In this document: piece by piece, positions 53,426 to 62,494 of the stretch
Numbering within the stretch: position 1 is the first letter of the stretch
Layout: each line of letters opens with the position of its first letter
Source of the DNA: an uncultured Aquimarina sp.
GTDB lineage: Bacteria; Bacteroidota; Bacteroidia; Flavobacteriales; Flavobacteriaceae
DNA length: 64,000 nucleotides
Direction of reading: 5' to 3'
Assembly: GCF_947495315.1 (NCBI RefSeq)
Contig: NZ_CANLYD010000006.1
Coordinates: forward strand, 248,001-312,000
Translations under genes and position numbers: made by a program
Notes under the pieces: generated by a model
What the model saw: the letters and a program-made list of their open reading frames with translations, nothing else
Database searches by the model: none
Told to the model about the DNA's origin: nothing

Positions 53426-53987
53426 TCTTAAACATAGGGATTATGAATTAATCCGTAAGATAGGTGATGGTGATACATCTGCATTTAGACAATTAGTCTA
53501 TTTATATAAAGATGTATCGCTATCACTTGCTGTTTCAATTATAAAAAATCCAGTAATAGCGGAAGATGTACTACAAGATGTTTTCATAAAAGTGTATCAC
53601 AAATTACATACATTTCAATACAAAGCTTCATTTTCTACTTGGCTATATAGAATTGTTATTAATACTTGCTATAATGAACTTAAAAAGAAAAAAGACACTA
53701 CAGATATACAAGATATAAGAGACACGCTGAATCTTCCTTCTGTAGATAGAGATAATATGAATGAAGCTGATCAAAAAAAGTATATAAACCTAGCATTACA
53801 GCAACTACGAGCAGATGAAGCTTTACTATTGCGTCTTTTTTACCTATGTGAGTATAAGATTAAAGAAATCGAGGAAATAACCGGCTTTAAACCATCAAAA
53901 ATCAAGGTAGATCTACATAGAGGAAGAGAAAACATTCACTTTCATCTAAAACAATTACTAGGAGATGATTTAAATAATTTATTATGA
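53415..53987 (+). CDS. ECF sigma-70 factor (module 2)
   Basis: The 190-residue sigma factor has region 2 (AFRQLVYLYKDVSLSLAV, AEDVLQDVFIKVYHKLH, ASFSTWLYRIVINTCYNEL) and region 4 (LLLRLFYLCEYKIKEIEEITG, split here by the family spacing, then KIKVDLHRGREN). It begins with TTG at 53415, overlapping the DUF6249-like gene; no in-frame ATG precedes region 2. It is of equal length to the module 1 sigma and has the same neighbours. Because the sigma gene lies third in the operon behind an ECF-type promoter, a positive feedback loop is likely. Confidence 0.88.
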   Translation: MENSLKHRDYELIRKIGDGDTSAFRQLVYLYKDVSLSLAVSIIKNPVIAEDVLQDVFIKVYHKLHTFQYKASFSTWLYRIVINTCYNELKKKKDTTDIQDIRDTLNLPSVDRDNMNEADQKKYINLALQQLRADEALLLRLFYLCEYKIKEIEEITGFKPSKIKVDLHRGRENIHFHLKQLLGDDLNNLL

Positions 53988-54316
53988 AAGAAGAAAATTT
54001 AAAAAAACTTATTAGCAAAAGTACTGTCGAAACTTCTAATGATTTTATTAATAACTTAATGAACGCTATAGAAGCTCAGAAAGAAACAAAAAAAATGTCA
54101 TTTAGGTTTTCCTTTAAAATGGTTTTATTAGTTTGTTCTACACTTACCCTAATTCTATCCGGTTTATTATTTAACATTTTAGGGAAAGAGAGTAGGTTAT
54201 TTGATTCACTTACTGAAGACATCCCTAAAACACCCGTATTTTTGGTTATAACCTTAACATTATTGTATTATATTAATTCAATTATAAGATTAAATTATTA
54301 TAATACTAAAAAGTAA
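53984..54316 (+). CDS. Putative membrane anti-sigma partner (module 2)
   Basis: The 110-residue protein starts within the sigma stop (ATGA overlap). It has a cytoplasmic N-terminal part (1-40, with SNDFINNLMNAIEAQ) and two membrane helices (about 45-65 and 85-103). It is shorter than the 162-residue counterpart in module 1 but shares its design and position. No known anti-sigma motif is visible, so the assignment rests on gene order. Confidence 0.55.
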   Translation: MKEENLKKLISKSTVETSNDFINNLMNAIEAQKETKKMSFRFSFKMVLLVCSTLTLILSGLLFNILGKESRLFDSLTEDIPKTPVFLVITLTLLYYINSIIRLNYYNTKK

Positions 54317-54353
54317 TTTTTGCTAAGTAAAGTTTATAAAACGGGTTAAACCT

Positions 54354-54392
54354 AAATGGTCTTGTCCAACAACTAAATAGACAAGACCATTT
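54354..54392. terminator. Bidirectional hairpin terminator
   Basis: AAATGGTCTTGTC pairs perfectly with GACAAGACCATTT around a 13-nt loop, between the convergent module 2 operon and alcohol dehydrogenase gene. Confidence 0.78.
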
Positions 54393-54410
54393 CTTATTTT
54401 ACGACATATG

Positions 54411-55571
54411 TTAATACGCCATCTCTACAATTTCAGCAGCTATTTCTGGTGTGATATCTTGATGTTCACCCAGCGCAGTCATTCCGTGATCGGTTAGATT
54501 TTTAGCAACTTTCTGAGAAAATCCATCATAATCATCTGTATAATCCCGTAATCTAGTGTCAATACCTAAAGACTGAAAAAAGCTTTCCGTTCTCTTAATG
54601 GCTTCTCTTGCTTTTTCTTCTGTATTACCTTCTTTGATATTAAAAATTCGCTCAGCGTATTGCGCTAATTTCTCTTTTTTCTGCTCAAACTTCTTTGCAT
54701 AAGCACTTGGTAGAATTACTGCTAGGGTTCTAGCATGATCAATTCCATAAAAGGCAGTCAGTTCATGTGCGATCATATGTACACTCCAATCCGTAGGAAC
54801 ACCTTTTTGGATATATCCATTAAGAGCCATAGTACAACACCACATAAAATTAGATGCAGCTTTATAATTACTAGGATCTTTAATTACGGTAGGAGCAATT
54901 TCTATTAAGGTTTGTAAAATTCCTTCAGAGAAACGATCCTGAAGTGGTGCATCCGCTGGATAGGTCATATATTGCTCCAGTACATGAGTATAAGCATCTA
55001 CAATACCATTAGCCAATTGTCTTTTTGGAATACTGTGAACTACTGTAGGGTCACAAATTGAAAATTCTGGAAATAATCCGGGTCCCCCCATCACCATTTT
55101 TTCATTTGTTTCTGATCTACTTACCACAGCACCACTGTTCATTTCACTTCCCGTAGCAGGTAAGGTTAGTACAGTACCAAAAGGTAAGCCTTTTAATGTT
55201 CTGATTCTCTTTGCTAAAATATCCCATGGACTGTCTCCTTCATAAAGTGCTGCTGAAGATAAAAACTTCGTTCCATCAATAACAGAACCACCACCAACAG
55301 CCAGCATATAGCCGATATCTTCTTTCTTTATTACCTCTAAAGCCTTTAATAATGTAGTATATTCAGGGTTGGCTTCAATTCCGGAAAACTCTATAACATT
55401 ATGATCTTTAAGAGCAGATTTTACCTGGTCATAAACTCCATTTTTCTTGATGCTTCCTCCACCGTAAAGTAATAAGACTCTCTTATCCTTCGGTACTTCT
55501 GTGGTGAGTTTCTCAATTTGTCCTTTACCAAAAATCATTTTGGTTGGTACATATAATTCAAAATTTCTCAT
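54411..55571 (-). CDS. Iron-containing alcohol dehydrogenase
   Basis: The 386-residue enzyme belongs to the group III metal-dependent (YqhD/butanol dehydrogenase) family. The nucleotide-binding part has VLLLYGGGSIKKNG and the NAD(P)-phosphate loop GGGSVIDGTKF. The metal site residues are Asp in ANGIVDAYTHVLEQ, then His in that segment, His in MIAHELTAFYG and His in GIDHARTLAVILP. It reduces short aldehydes or oxidises alcohols with NAD(P)H. It is a single-gene unit, without visible regulation, and shares the terminator with the module 2 operon. Confidence 0.93.
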   Translation of the reverse strand: MRNFELYVPTKMIFGKGQIEKLTTEVPKDKRVLLLYGGGSIKKNGVYDQVKSALKDHNVIEFSGIEANPEYTTLLKALEVIKKEDIGYMLAVGGGSVIDGTKFLSSAALYEGDSPWDILAKRIRTLKGLPFGTVLTLPATGSEMNSGAVVSRSETNEKMVMGGPGLFPEFSICDPTVVHSIPKRQLANGIVDAYTHVLEQYMTYPADAPLQDRFSEGILQTLIEIAPTVIKDPSNYKAASNFMWCCTMALNGYIQKGVPTDWSVHMIAHELTAFYGIDHARTLAVILPSAYAKKFEQKKEKLAQYAERIFNIKEGNTEEKAREAIKRTESFFQSLGIDTRLRDYTDDYDGFSQKVAKNLTDHGMTALGEHQDITPEIAAEIVEMAY

Positions 55572-55764
55572 GATTTTATATTATTATTTAAGTTGACTAA
55601 ACTTTGATTTAAAATTACATATACAAATTTCAAAATAAAAAAGCACTAAATTGTTGATCTATGGTAAGAAATAACAAAATCTTACGACTTTAAGTAAATA
55701 AAACCTTATAACTTGTACGGTAATCACCGGAATTAGAATCAGATTATTTTTTAGATTTACCCCA

Positions 55765-56967
55765 ATGATAGCGCCTATATTTCCTAAAAACGAAAAACAT
55801 CGACAAATAGCTGTGGAGAAGTATGGATTATTAGATACTTTGCCAGAAGAAAGTTACGATAATATCACATCCATTATGTCATATATCTGTGATGTACCAA
55901 TATCACTTATTACATTACTGGATAAAGATCGGAATTTTTTAAAATCACATCACGGAATTCCTTTTAATGAATCTCCTAGAGAAATTTCATTTTGTGGTCA
56001 TGCTATCAATTCTGATGACCCAATAACTATCATAACAGATTCCAGAAAAGATAAACGGTTTAAAGGAAATCCTTTAGTCGATGAACATCAAGCTATTTTT
56101 TATGCCGGCGCACAGTTAATAGATTCTGATGGTTTTAAGTTAGGGACTTTGTGTGTGTATGACACCAAACCAAGAGAGTTAACTTCTGAACAAAAAGGTG
56201 CATTACTTGCGATGTCTAAGCAAGTTGTAAATTTGTTTGAGCAACGATATCAGAACTTAAAACTCACACAACTTCGTGATAAGCTCGAAAAAAGAAACGA
56301 AGATCTTAAAAAGTTTGCCAGTGTTGTTTCACATGATCTTAAATCCCCTTTAGCTAATATTATTTCACTTACAGAGTTGTTAGAAGATGATAACAAAGAT
56401 AAACTTAATGAAGAATCTTTACAGTATTTAGAATATTTAAAGACTTCTTCTTATTCTCTAAGAGACTATATTGATGGGATTCTCAAGTTTTATAAAAGTG
56501 ATGATATAATAAAAGACAGAAAAACCGAAATACAAATTAACCATTTGCTGGAAGAATTAAAGAGAATAACTGATTCTGAGCATAAAGCCAGATTTAATAT
56601 TTCTTTGGATGTTGAACATATTTTCGCAAATGAAACTGCCTTAATGCAAATCCTAATCAATCTAATTACCAATGCTATTAAGTATAATTCAAAACCTGAG
56701 ATAATAATTGGTATAGTTATAACAGAAGAAGAAAATTTTTACAATTTTGTGGTTAAGGATAATGGTGATGGAATTCCAAAGGGTTTTTTAGATAAAATAT
56801 TTGATCTTTTTACGGTTGTTGGAGTAGAAGACAGGGACGGTAATGTTGGTACTGGTATTGGATTAGCAACTGTAAAGAAAATAGTTAAAAATTTGGGCGG
56901 AGCTATTTCTGTTACTTCTACAGAAGGAATGGGTAGCACGTTTACCTTTTCTATATCTAAAACTTAG
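55765..56967 (+). CDS. Soluble GAF-domain histidine kinase
   Basis: The 400-residue cytoplasmic kinase has an N-terminal GAF domain (about 22-160, with LITLLDKDRNFLKSHHGIP, FCGHAIN, YAGAQLIDSDGFKLGTLCV). A coiled linker leads to a HisKA domain (FASVVSHDLKSPLANI, His near 190) and HATPase with N-box INLITNAIKYN, G1 VKDNGDGIP and G2 GTGIGLATVKKIV. There is no membrane segment and no response regulator gene nearby, so it is an orphan. The small-molecule or redox signal for the GAF domain is unknown. Confidence 0.92.
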   Translation: MIAPIFPKNEKHRQIAVEKYGLLDTLPEESYDNITSIMSYICDVPISLITLLDKDRNFLKSHHGIPFNESPREISFCGHAINSDDPITIITDSRKDKRFKGNPLVDEHQAIFYAGAQLIDSDGFKLGTLCVYDTKPRELTSEQKGALLAMSKQVVNLFEQRYQNLKLTQLRDKLEKRNEDLKKFASVVSHDLKSPLANIISLTELLEDDNKDKLNEESLQYLEYLKTSSYSLRDYIDGILKFYKSDDIIKDRKTEIQINHLLEELKRITDSEHKARFNISLDVEHIFANETALMQILINLITNAIKYNSKPEIIIGIVITEEENFYNFVVKDNGDGIPKGFLDKIFDLFTVVGVEDRDGNVGTGIGLATVKKIVKNLGGAISVTSTEGMGSTFTFSISKT

Positions 56968-57194
56968 AAGATTGCGAATTGTAAGTTTAAATAAGTTTGG
57001 TGATAGTTTTTTAAAATTCTACTATAAATACTTCCTTGTTCGTATTGAAAATATCAATTTCTTTAAGAAAGCAATTACTTAATACAGAATAGATTCTACT
57101 GAAAAAGAATTGTATTTCGTTGAAAACCTCTTCTAACGATTAAACTTTTCAATGTTTTTATAGTCATTAATATGTAGTTCAAAATCTATAGATT

Positions 57195-57485
57195 ATGAAA
57201 CCAAACATATTAAGAACAGTAACACTATTCGGTATGATTGTGTTTTTTGGAATTATAAGTATACATCCAGAATACAATCAAACTGAACAGGAAAACACTT
57301 CAATATACCGACTATTAATTGATGATACCACCTTCAATATTATAGAAGCTAAAGTGTCTTTTATCAATGATATAAGATCAATTCATCGAGTTTGGTTCTT
57401 AATTGTTATGAGTATACTATTAATTGCTGTACTAATACGGATATCAATATTCCCTAAAATAGAACCATTATCATCAAACACCTAA
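57195..57485 (+). CDS. Small two-helix membrane protein, unknown
   Basis: I do not recognise the family. The 96-residue protein has hydrophobic segments at about 7-23 and 67-87. Between them a periplasmic loop is rich in polar residues (EYNQTEQENTSIYRLL and later FINDIRSIHRVW). It is 6 bp upstream of the RGG-rich secreted protein, so the two are an operon. The 227 bp before it (56968-57194) hold no gene. Confidence 0.6.
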   Translation: MKPNILRTVTLFGMIVFFGIISIHPEYNQTEQENTSIYRLLIDDTTFNIIEAKVSFINDIRSIHRVWFLIVMSILLIAVLIRISIFPKIEPLSSNT

Positions 57486-57491
57486 AATACT

Positions 57492-58277
57492 ATGAAAAAT
57501 ATATTCTTAACCCTCTTATGTTTATCCTTTGTAAATATTATAACGGCTGATCCTCTAATTGCTAATAGTCCTATAGATACTACAACAGTAGTTTCTAATA
57601 CGGAATCATATTCTGTATATCAGGATAATACACATATTTACCTAACTATAAATACAATAGATCCCAAAATAGCTACCTCTATATTACGTCAAGGAGTAAC
57701 AATTTATTTTGATGTAAAAGGAAGAAAGAAAAAGAACGTATCCATAACGTATCCAATTATAAAAAATCAAAGACCACCTAGAAGAAATGAAGATGAATCT
57801 CAGGAAATGAGGCGTCCCAAAGAAGATAGTAGTTTAATGAAACAAATAGATCATATGCTACAGAATGATCCCCCACAGAAGGCATTGTATACATATTATG
57901 ATAGTATTAAAGAATTTAATACACTTCTTAATAATGATGGAATCTCTATAAACATAGACTTAGATAATAAAAAAAACAGCCTAATATACAGTTTGAAAAT
58001 ACCAAAATTAAAAATTAATAATGATACAGACATTGATCTGAATAAATTAACCATAGGTGTTAAAACGCCAGAAATGTCAAGAAACAAACCAGAAGAAGCT
58101 AGACCATCTAATCCACAACAGTCGGGAAGAGGTGGAGGTAGAGGTGGAGGTAGAGGTGGACCTCCAAGAGGTGGTGGATCACAGGGACGATCTGGTAACG
58201 GTCCTTCAGGAAATCAAGGAAGGGCACAATCTTCTGATATATTATTAGATTTTTGGTTTAAAGCAAAATTAAAATAA
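57492..58277 (+). CDS. Secreted protein with RGG-rich tail
   Basis: The 261-residue protein has a signal peptide ending near ITADP. A beta-rich N-terminal part (about 30-80) and a charged linker (RPPRRNEDESQEMRRPKED) follow. A strand-rich region runs to about 200. A low-complexity tail (about 208-247) consists of GRGG repeats, RGGPPRGGGSQGR and SGNGPSGNQG. The last strand (DILLDFWFKAKLK) closes the protein like the end of a barrel or jelly roll. RGG tails bind nucleic acids in eukaryotes, but here the protein should be exported, so a matrix or polyanion-binding role is more likely. No named family recognised. Confidence 0.65.
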   Translation: MKNIFLTLLCLSFVNIITADPLIANSPIDTTTVVSNTESYSVYQDNTHIYLTINTIDPKIATSILRQGVTIYFDVKGRKKKNVSITYPIIKNQRPPRRNEDESQEMRRPKEDSSLMKQIDHMLQNDPPQKALYTYYDSIKEFNTLLNNDGISINIDLDNKKNSLIYSLKIPKLKINNDTDIDLNKLTIGVKTPEMSRNKPEEARPSNPQQSGRGGGRGGGRGGPPRGGGSQGRSGNGPSGNQGRAQSSDILLDFWFKAKLK

Positions 58278-58415
58278 TTAGATAAGATAAATAGACACAT
58301 GCAGAAGGTAAGATATAAGATTTCTGATGCAGTTAATGATGTTTACCTAACTTCTAATTGATTTTGTGTTAAATATGCTCTTTTAGAGTTTTTATTAATT
58401 AGTTAGTTTTTTGAG

Positions 58416-58445
58416 ATAAGCTTCGTAAATAATTACGGAGCTTAT
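58416..58445 (+). terminator. Hairpin in the gap before the LRR lipoprotein gene
   Basis: ATAAGCTTCGTAA pairs with TTACGGAGCTTAT (one G-T pair) around a 4-nt loop, 138 bp after the RGG protein. No clear U-tract. The rest of 58278-58680 has no gene but contains the 16-bp shared element at 58486. Confidence 0.45.
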
Positions 58446-58485
58446 TGATTTGATAAAATACCAGCTTAAGGCATATTATAGGTTA

Positions 58486-58501
58486 ACGGAATTATCATTT
58501 C
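58486..58501 (+). repeat. 16-bp shared upstream element, copy 1
   Basis: ACGGAATTATCATTTC lies 180 bp upstream of the LRR lipoprotein start. An identical copy is at 60024-60039 in the same orientation before the DJ-1/PfpI gene. The identity is 16 of 16 in otherwise unlike flanks. Confidence 0.55.
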
Positions 58502-58680
58502 AATTGGTTTTCTTTATTATTTACATTCTATAATTTCTAGTCTTTTTTTAAGTATATTTCCTTTACTCATATTTTGTGTTTTATAAGCGAAAAGGTTTTG
58601 TTATTTGTGATTATTACAAATTAGGTTATCTATTGGATTCTATATTTGTTTTAGTAAATAATATAAACAATCACGAGTAT

Positions 58681-59910
58681 ATGAAGTTAAAGAATAATAC
58701 ATCCGTTTTAAAGTTTTTTTTAGTCCTATTGATTTTATCTGGTTGTGCAGATCCATCATTAGATGGAGAATACATAACAAATGATTGCGATGCGATATTT
58801 GAGTTAGATACAACCAGAGGAGACGTTATACTAACATCACAAGAAGAAATAAATAATTGGAGTCAAGATGTAGATCAAATTAAAGGCAGTTTATATATCG
58901 GAAAATGTTTTGTTGATGATCCAACAAGTAATGATATAGTAAATCTTAATACTTTAAGTACTATTAAAAAGGTCGAAGGAGATGTTATTCTTATTAGTAA
59001 TCCTCTTACTTCTCTTGAAGGATTAGAAAATCTTGAACATATTGGAGGTGATTTAATATTAAATAGTAATGGAAGTCTAAAATCACTACAAGGATTACAA
59101 AACCTAAAACAGATAGATGGAACTCTGAAACTTTCGGGAATGTATCAACTGGAAAATATAGATGATTTAAGCAGTGTTAAAACTCTGGGAGGAGGTTTAG
59201 ATTTTTGGTTAAATTCAAGTCTTAAAAACATTGATGGATTAGCTCAGGTAAATTCCTTTGGAGGATATATTTCGATCATATTTAACGAAGCACTTACCAA
59301 TATAAAAGGTTTGGGAAATACTGACGCTTATACTTTGGATTATGTGAATATAGAACATAATCCAGAGCTTACCACATTAGATGGATTAGAAGGACTAGAA
59401 AATATAAATTCAGATGTCGTTGGGGGGATCTCAGAACAAGGGTCATTGCTAATTAGTAGTAACCCCAAATTAGAAGAGGTTAATGCATTGAGTAATCTTA
59501 TATCCGTTCAAAAAGATGTAGATATCAGAAAAAATGATATACTAAAAGATATCGAAGGATGCTCTAGTATTACAGAAGTTGGTGCACGTTTATGGGTGCT
59601 AGAAAACCCAGCATTAGCTACTATAGATGGATTACGAAATGTTACTAAAGTTTCAGGAAGTTTTACAATATATGATAATGATGTAATAACTGATCTCGAA
59701 GGCTTACATTCGCTTTTGCAGGTTGATTCATTCCTTATCGTTTCTAACAATGATAACCTTACGAATCTTTGTGGGTTATCTAATTTAATACAATCCGAAA
59801 ATGGTTTAAACATTGGATTGGCAGCTAATGATATACCATTTTTTGAGATAAAAGAAAATAGTTTTAATCCTACAAGAGAAAATCTGGAAAACAATATTTG
59901 TAGTGAATAA
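58681..59910 (+). CDS. Leucine-rich repeat (receptor L-like) lipoprotein
   Basis: ATG 58681 gives 409 residues with a signal and lipobox (LILSGC, Cys 22). The frame reaches an ATG at 58576 but that adds 35 residues without a signal-like start. The mature part consists of about 12 repeats with the core 'GDV.I..NP.LTSLEGLENL..I', for instance GDLILNSNGSLKSLQGLQNL, LKLSGMYQLENIDDLSSV and LWVLENPALATIDGLRNV. This forms a curved solenoid of the receptor-L/BspA-like kind. It is probably a surface-exposed protein- or glycan-binding protein. It ends at a long hairpin. Confidence 0.82.
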   Translation: MKLKNNTSVLKFFLVLLILSGCADPSLDGEYITNDCDAIFELDTTRGDVILTSQEEINNWSQDVDQIKGSLYIGKCFVDDPTSNDIVNLNTLSTIKKVEGDVILISNPLTSLEGLENLEHIGGDLILNSNGSLKSLQGLQNLKQIDGTLKLSGMYQLENIDDLSSVKTLGGGLDFWLNSSLKNIDGLAQVNSFGGYISIIFNEALTNIKGLGNTDAYTLDYVNIEHNPELTTLDGLEGLENINSDVVGGISEQGSLLISSNPKLEEVNALSNLISVQKDVDIRKNDILKDIEGCSSITEVGARLWVLENPALATIDGLRNVTKVSGSFTIYDNDVITDLEGLHSLLQVDSFLIVSNNDNLTNLCGLSNLIQSENGLNIGLAANDIPFFEIKENSFNPTRENLENNICSE

Positions 59911-59933
59911 AAATTTGGGTTGTAAATAAATGA

Positions 59934-59992
59934 TTTAGCTGATATGTGAGCCTTTCATATAATACTTAAGAAAGTGGGGCATATCAGCTAAA
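59934..59992 (+). terminator. Large hairpin after the LRR gene
   Basis: TTTAGCTGATATG (59934-59946) pairs perfectly with CATATCAGCTAAA (59980-59992). The 33-nt inner part may fold again (CCTTTC against GAAAG). The 3' arm continues into TTATTTAAT. It is a terminator, or a small structured RNA 3' end. Confidence 0.55.
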
Positions 59993-60023
59993 TTATTTAA
60001 TCTTCATAACATAATATACTCTG

Positions 60024-60039
60024 ACGGAATTATCATTTC
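60024..60039 (+). repeat. 16-bp shared upstream element, copy 2
   Basis: ACGGAATTATCATTTC, identical to the copy at 58486, 59 bp upstream of the DJ-1/PfpI start and probably near its promoter. The membrane AraC regulator at 61255 is the nearest regulator gene. Confidence 0.55.
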
Positions 60040-60098
60040 GACATATTTTGTCTAATACTTACTATTACTTCGTGCTATAATTTTTAAAAACTAATAGC

Positions 60099-61208
60099 AT
60101 GTTCAAAAAATATCGAATTCTTAAATGGAGTATAATCTCTATTCTATCTATTGTTCTTTCACTTTTTATTTTTGGTTGGTGGTTTATGGGTTTATTACCA
60201 TCTTCAGAAAATAGAAAGGATATAATTATTACCCAAATATCAGATTTACCATATCTTTCGAAAAATACTATTCCAAAACGTGGGAAGATTTTGATAATCG
60301 TTACCAGTACAGCTACTATGGGTAATACTGATAAAAGTACGGGCTATGAATTAACCGAATTGTCACGGGCATATTACGTTTTTCAGGCTAATGGTTTTGA
60401 GGTAGATATTGCCAGTCCATTAGGTGGAGAACCACCTGTAGTAATTGATGACGAAGATATGGGCCCCTACGATTTTGCTTTCTTAAATGATAGTTTGGCT
60501 CAATATAAAGCGAAGCATACTATTCCGGTTCAGGATATTAATTCCGAATTGTATGAAGCCGTATTCTTTGCGGGAGGAAAGGGGGCTATGTTTGATTTCC
60601 CAGAAAATACTTCCATTCAGTCTATTGTTAGAAACTTGTATCAGTCTGATAAGGTTATCGGAGCGGTATGTCACGGACCTGCAGCACTAGTAAATGTAAC
60701 TCTTGATAATGGTCGTCCATTACTGGAGAACAAAAAAGTGAGCGGTTTCACTAACGATGAAGAATTATTATTAATTTCGGATGCAAAAAATATATTTCCT
60801 TTTCTATTACAAGATGAGTTAGAAGCTCAAGGAGGGATTTTTAATGAGGGTACTATGTATTTGGAAAATATAAGTCAGGAGAATAATTTGGTAACTGGTC
60901 AAAATCCTTGGTCCACCTGGAAATTAGCAGAAACTATGATCACTCAATTGGGATACGCACCAAAATACAGAGAAATCACAGCAGAAGAAAATGCAGTAAA
61001 AGTTTTGAAGGTATATGAAGCAGAGGGATCTGACGAAGCCAAAGAATTAATAAATCGAATGATTTCTATAGATACCATACCTATGGACAGAATACTAATA
61101 GCAAAACACGGTATTATAGCGGCCATGCAGGGTAAAATTGGAAAGTTTTTTAGCTTAGTTGGGTTGACATCTTATGCAAAGAGCATATCAAAAGATCAGG
61201 GAAATTAA
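60099..61208 (+). CDS. Membrane-anchored DJ-1/PfpI (class I glutamine amidotransferase-like) protein
   Basis: The 369-residue protein has an N-terminal anchor (about 10-33). A DJ-1/PfpI domain follows (about 62-285): ILIIVTSTATMG, YVFQANGFEVDIASPLGG, EAVFFAGGKGAMFDF and the nucleophile elbow GAVCHGPAAL with Cys 191 followed by His. The C-terminal 90 residues are an extra helical part. The AVCHG elbow and the GGKGAMFD segment fit the HSP31/glyoxalase III-like branch. Anchoring at the membrane, presumably facing the periplasm, is unusual, since most members are cytoplasmic. It lies 46 bp upstream of a membrane AraC regulator on the same strand. Confidence 0.85.
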   Translation: MFKKYRILKWSIISILSIVLSLFIFGWWFMGLLPSSENRKDIIITQISDLPYLSKNTIPKRGKILIIVTSTATMGNTDKSTGYELTELSRAYYVFQANGFEVDIASPLGGEPPVVIDDEDMGPYDFAFLNDSLAQYKAKHTIPVQDINSELYEAVFFAGGKGAMFDFPENTSIQSIVRNLYQSDKVIGAVCHGPAALVNVTLDNGRPLLENKKVSGFTNDEELLLISDAKNIFPFLLQDELEAQGGIFNEGTMYLENISQENNLVTGQNPWSTWKLAETMITQLGYAPKYREITAEENAVKVLKVYEAEGSDEAKELINRMISIDTIPMDRILIAKHGIIAAMQGKIGKFFSLVGLTSYAKSISKDQGN

Positions 61209-61254
61209 AAGAATAAAAAGATATTATTGCTAAACAGAAAGTATAAATTCTTCT

Positions 61255-62361
61255 ATGAGTTTATACTTTCTTGGAATATCAAATATCCCTACATTTGGAA
61301 AAATTAGTCTATTGAGCTTTTTAGATATATTATTGGTGATTATTAGCAGTGCTGGACTTTTACACGGAGTACTTTTTGCCTGTTATTTAGTCGTTTTCAA
61401 AAAGAAAAAGACATTAACCAATCGTTTACTTGGATTGATCCTCGTATTTATGGCTTTTCGAATAGGAAAATCAGTAATGCTCAATTTTGGTGATGGTCTA
61501 GAACCTATTTTTATTTTTATAGGATTGGCTTTTCTTTTATTAATTGGACCATTATTTAGATGGTATGTTTTAGGAATGACCTCTCCAAATTTTAAACTTC
61601 CGAAATACTATTACTTAGAAATTATTCCTTTTGTTTTGATTTTCACCTCTAGTCTTTTTGTTACCAAAGAATGGTATGAAAACAGTAAACTGGTCATTGT
61701 CATTTTTGGAAGTGGTCTTTTATTTATATATCTGCATTTAGTCTTTTATATAATGTTTAGTTGGTGGATCTTAAAAAAAACAAAGCAACAATATCGGCAA
61801 ACCTTACAAACAAAATCCCAGAAAGCTATATTTAGTTGGTTAGCTTTCCTTATTGCTGGTTTTATAGTTATCTGGATAACCTATGTGCTAAACATTTTAG
61901 ATGAAACTGTACCATATATTGTTGGACCCATTTTATATTCTGTAATCATTTATTTTTTAAGTTATAAGGCATTTCAATTAAAAGCTACGGATCTGGATGG
62001 AGATGTATTTAGTACAAATGATAATAATCTTTTATTTGATCAGATTTCAAAACTAGTTACGGATACAAAATTATATCTCGAACCAGATGTTTCTTTAGTA
62101 AAGCTTAGTAAACTGTTAGGAAAAAGCACACAAATTACTTCGTCGGTTATCAATCAATATGCTAAACGAAATTTTAATGATTTTATTAATCATTACCGTG
62201 TTCAGGAAGCTAAGAAATTACTTTCTACTATAGAAGGTGATAAATATACTATTTCGGCTATCGCCTTTGATATAGGCTTTAGCAGCCTTTCTTCTTTTAA
62301 CAGTGCATTTAAGAAGTTTGAAGGAATGACTCCATCTAAATACAGAAAAGACAAAGCTTAG
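61255..62361 (+). CDS. Membrane AraC-family regulator
   Basis: The 368-residue protein has seven hydrophobic helices in about 1-245. The motif LTNRLLGLILVFMAFRIGKS after the first helix is typical of Bacteroidota membrane AraC proteins. A cytoplasmic linker leads to an AraC HTH domain (about 265-365) with FNDFINHYRVQEAKKLL, ISAIAFDIGFSSLSSFNSAF and FEGMTPSKYRK. Signal perception is in the membrane and output is direct DNA binding. It follows the DJ-1/PfpI gene, with which it may be co-transcribed. The shared element at 58486 and 60024 is a possible target (inference). Confidence 0.88.
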   Translation: MSLYFLGISNIPTFGKISLLSFLDILLVIISSAGLLHGVLFACYLVVFKKKKTLTNRLLGLILVFMAFRIGKSVMLNFGDGLEPIFIFIGLAFLLLIGPLFRWYVLGMTSPNFKLPKYYYLEIIPFVLIFTSSLFVTKEWYENSKLVIVIFGSGLLFIYLHLVFYIMFSWWILKKTKQQYRQTLQTKSQKAIFSWLAFLIAGFIVIWITYVLNILDETVPYIVGPILYSVIIYFLSYKAFQLKATDLDGDVFSTNDNNLLFDQISKLVTDTKLYLEPDVSLVKLSKLLGKSTQITSSVINQYAKRNFNDFINHYRVQEAKKLLSTIEGDKYTISAIAFDIGFSSLSSFNSAFKKFEGMTPSKYRKDKA

Positions 62362-62494
62362 CTTCAGTGATTTACGCAAATAAGGACAGGTTTTTTATAA
62401 TAAATTGAAAATAAGTTAATTAATATGTTGTATATCGAAAAAAAGGGGTCACTTTTGCACTTTAAAAACAATATTTTAATTTAATTACATTACA

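Noticed and set aside
58110..58240. CRISPR-like or satellite repeat
   Set aside because: The GGAGGTAGAGGT periodicity encodes the RGG tail of one protein; units are short and lack spacers.
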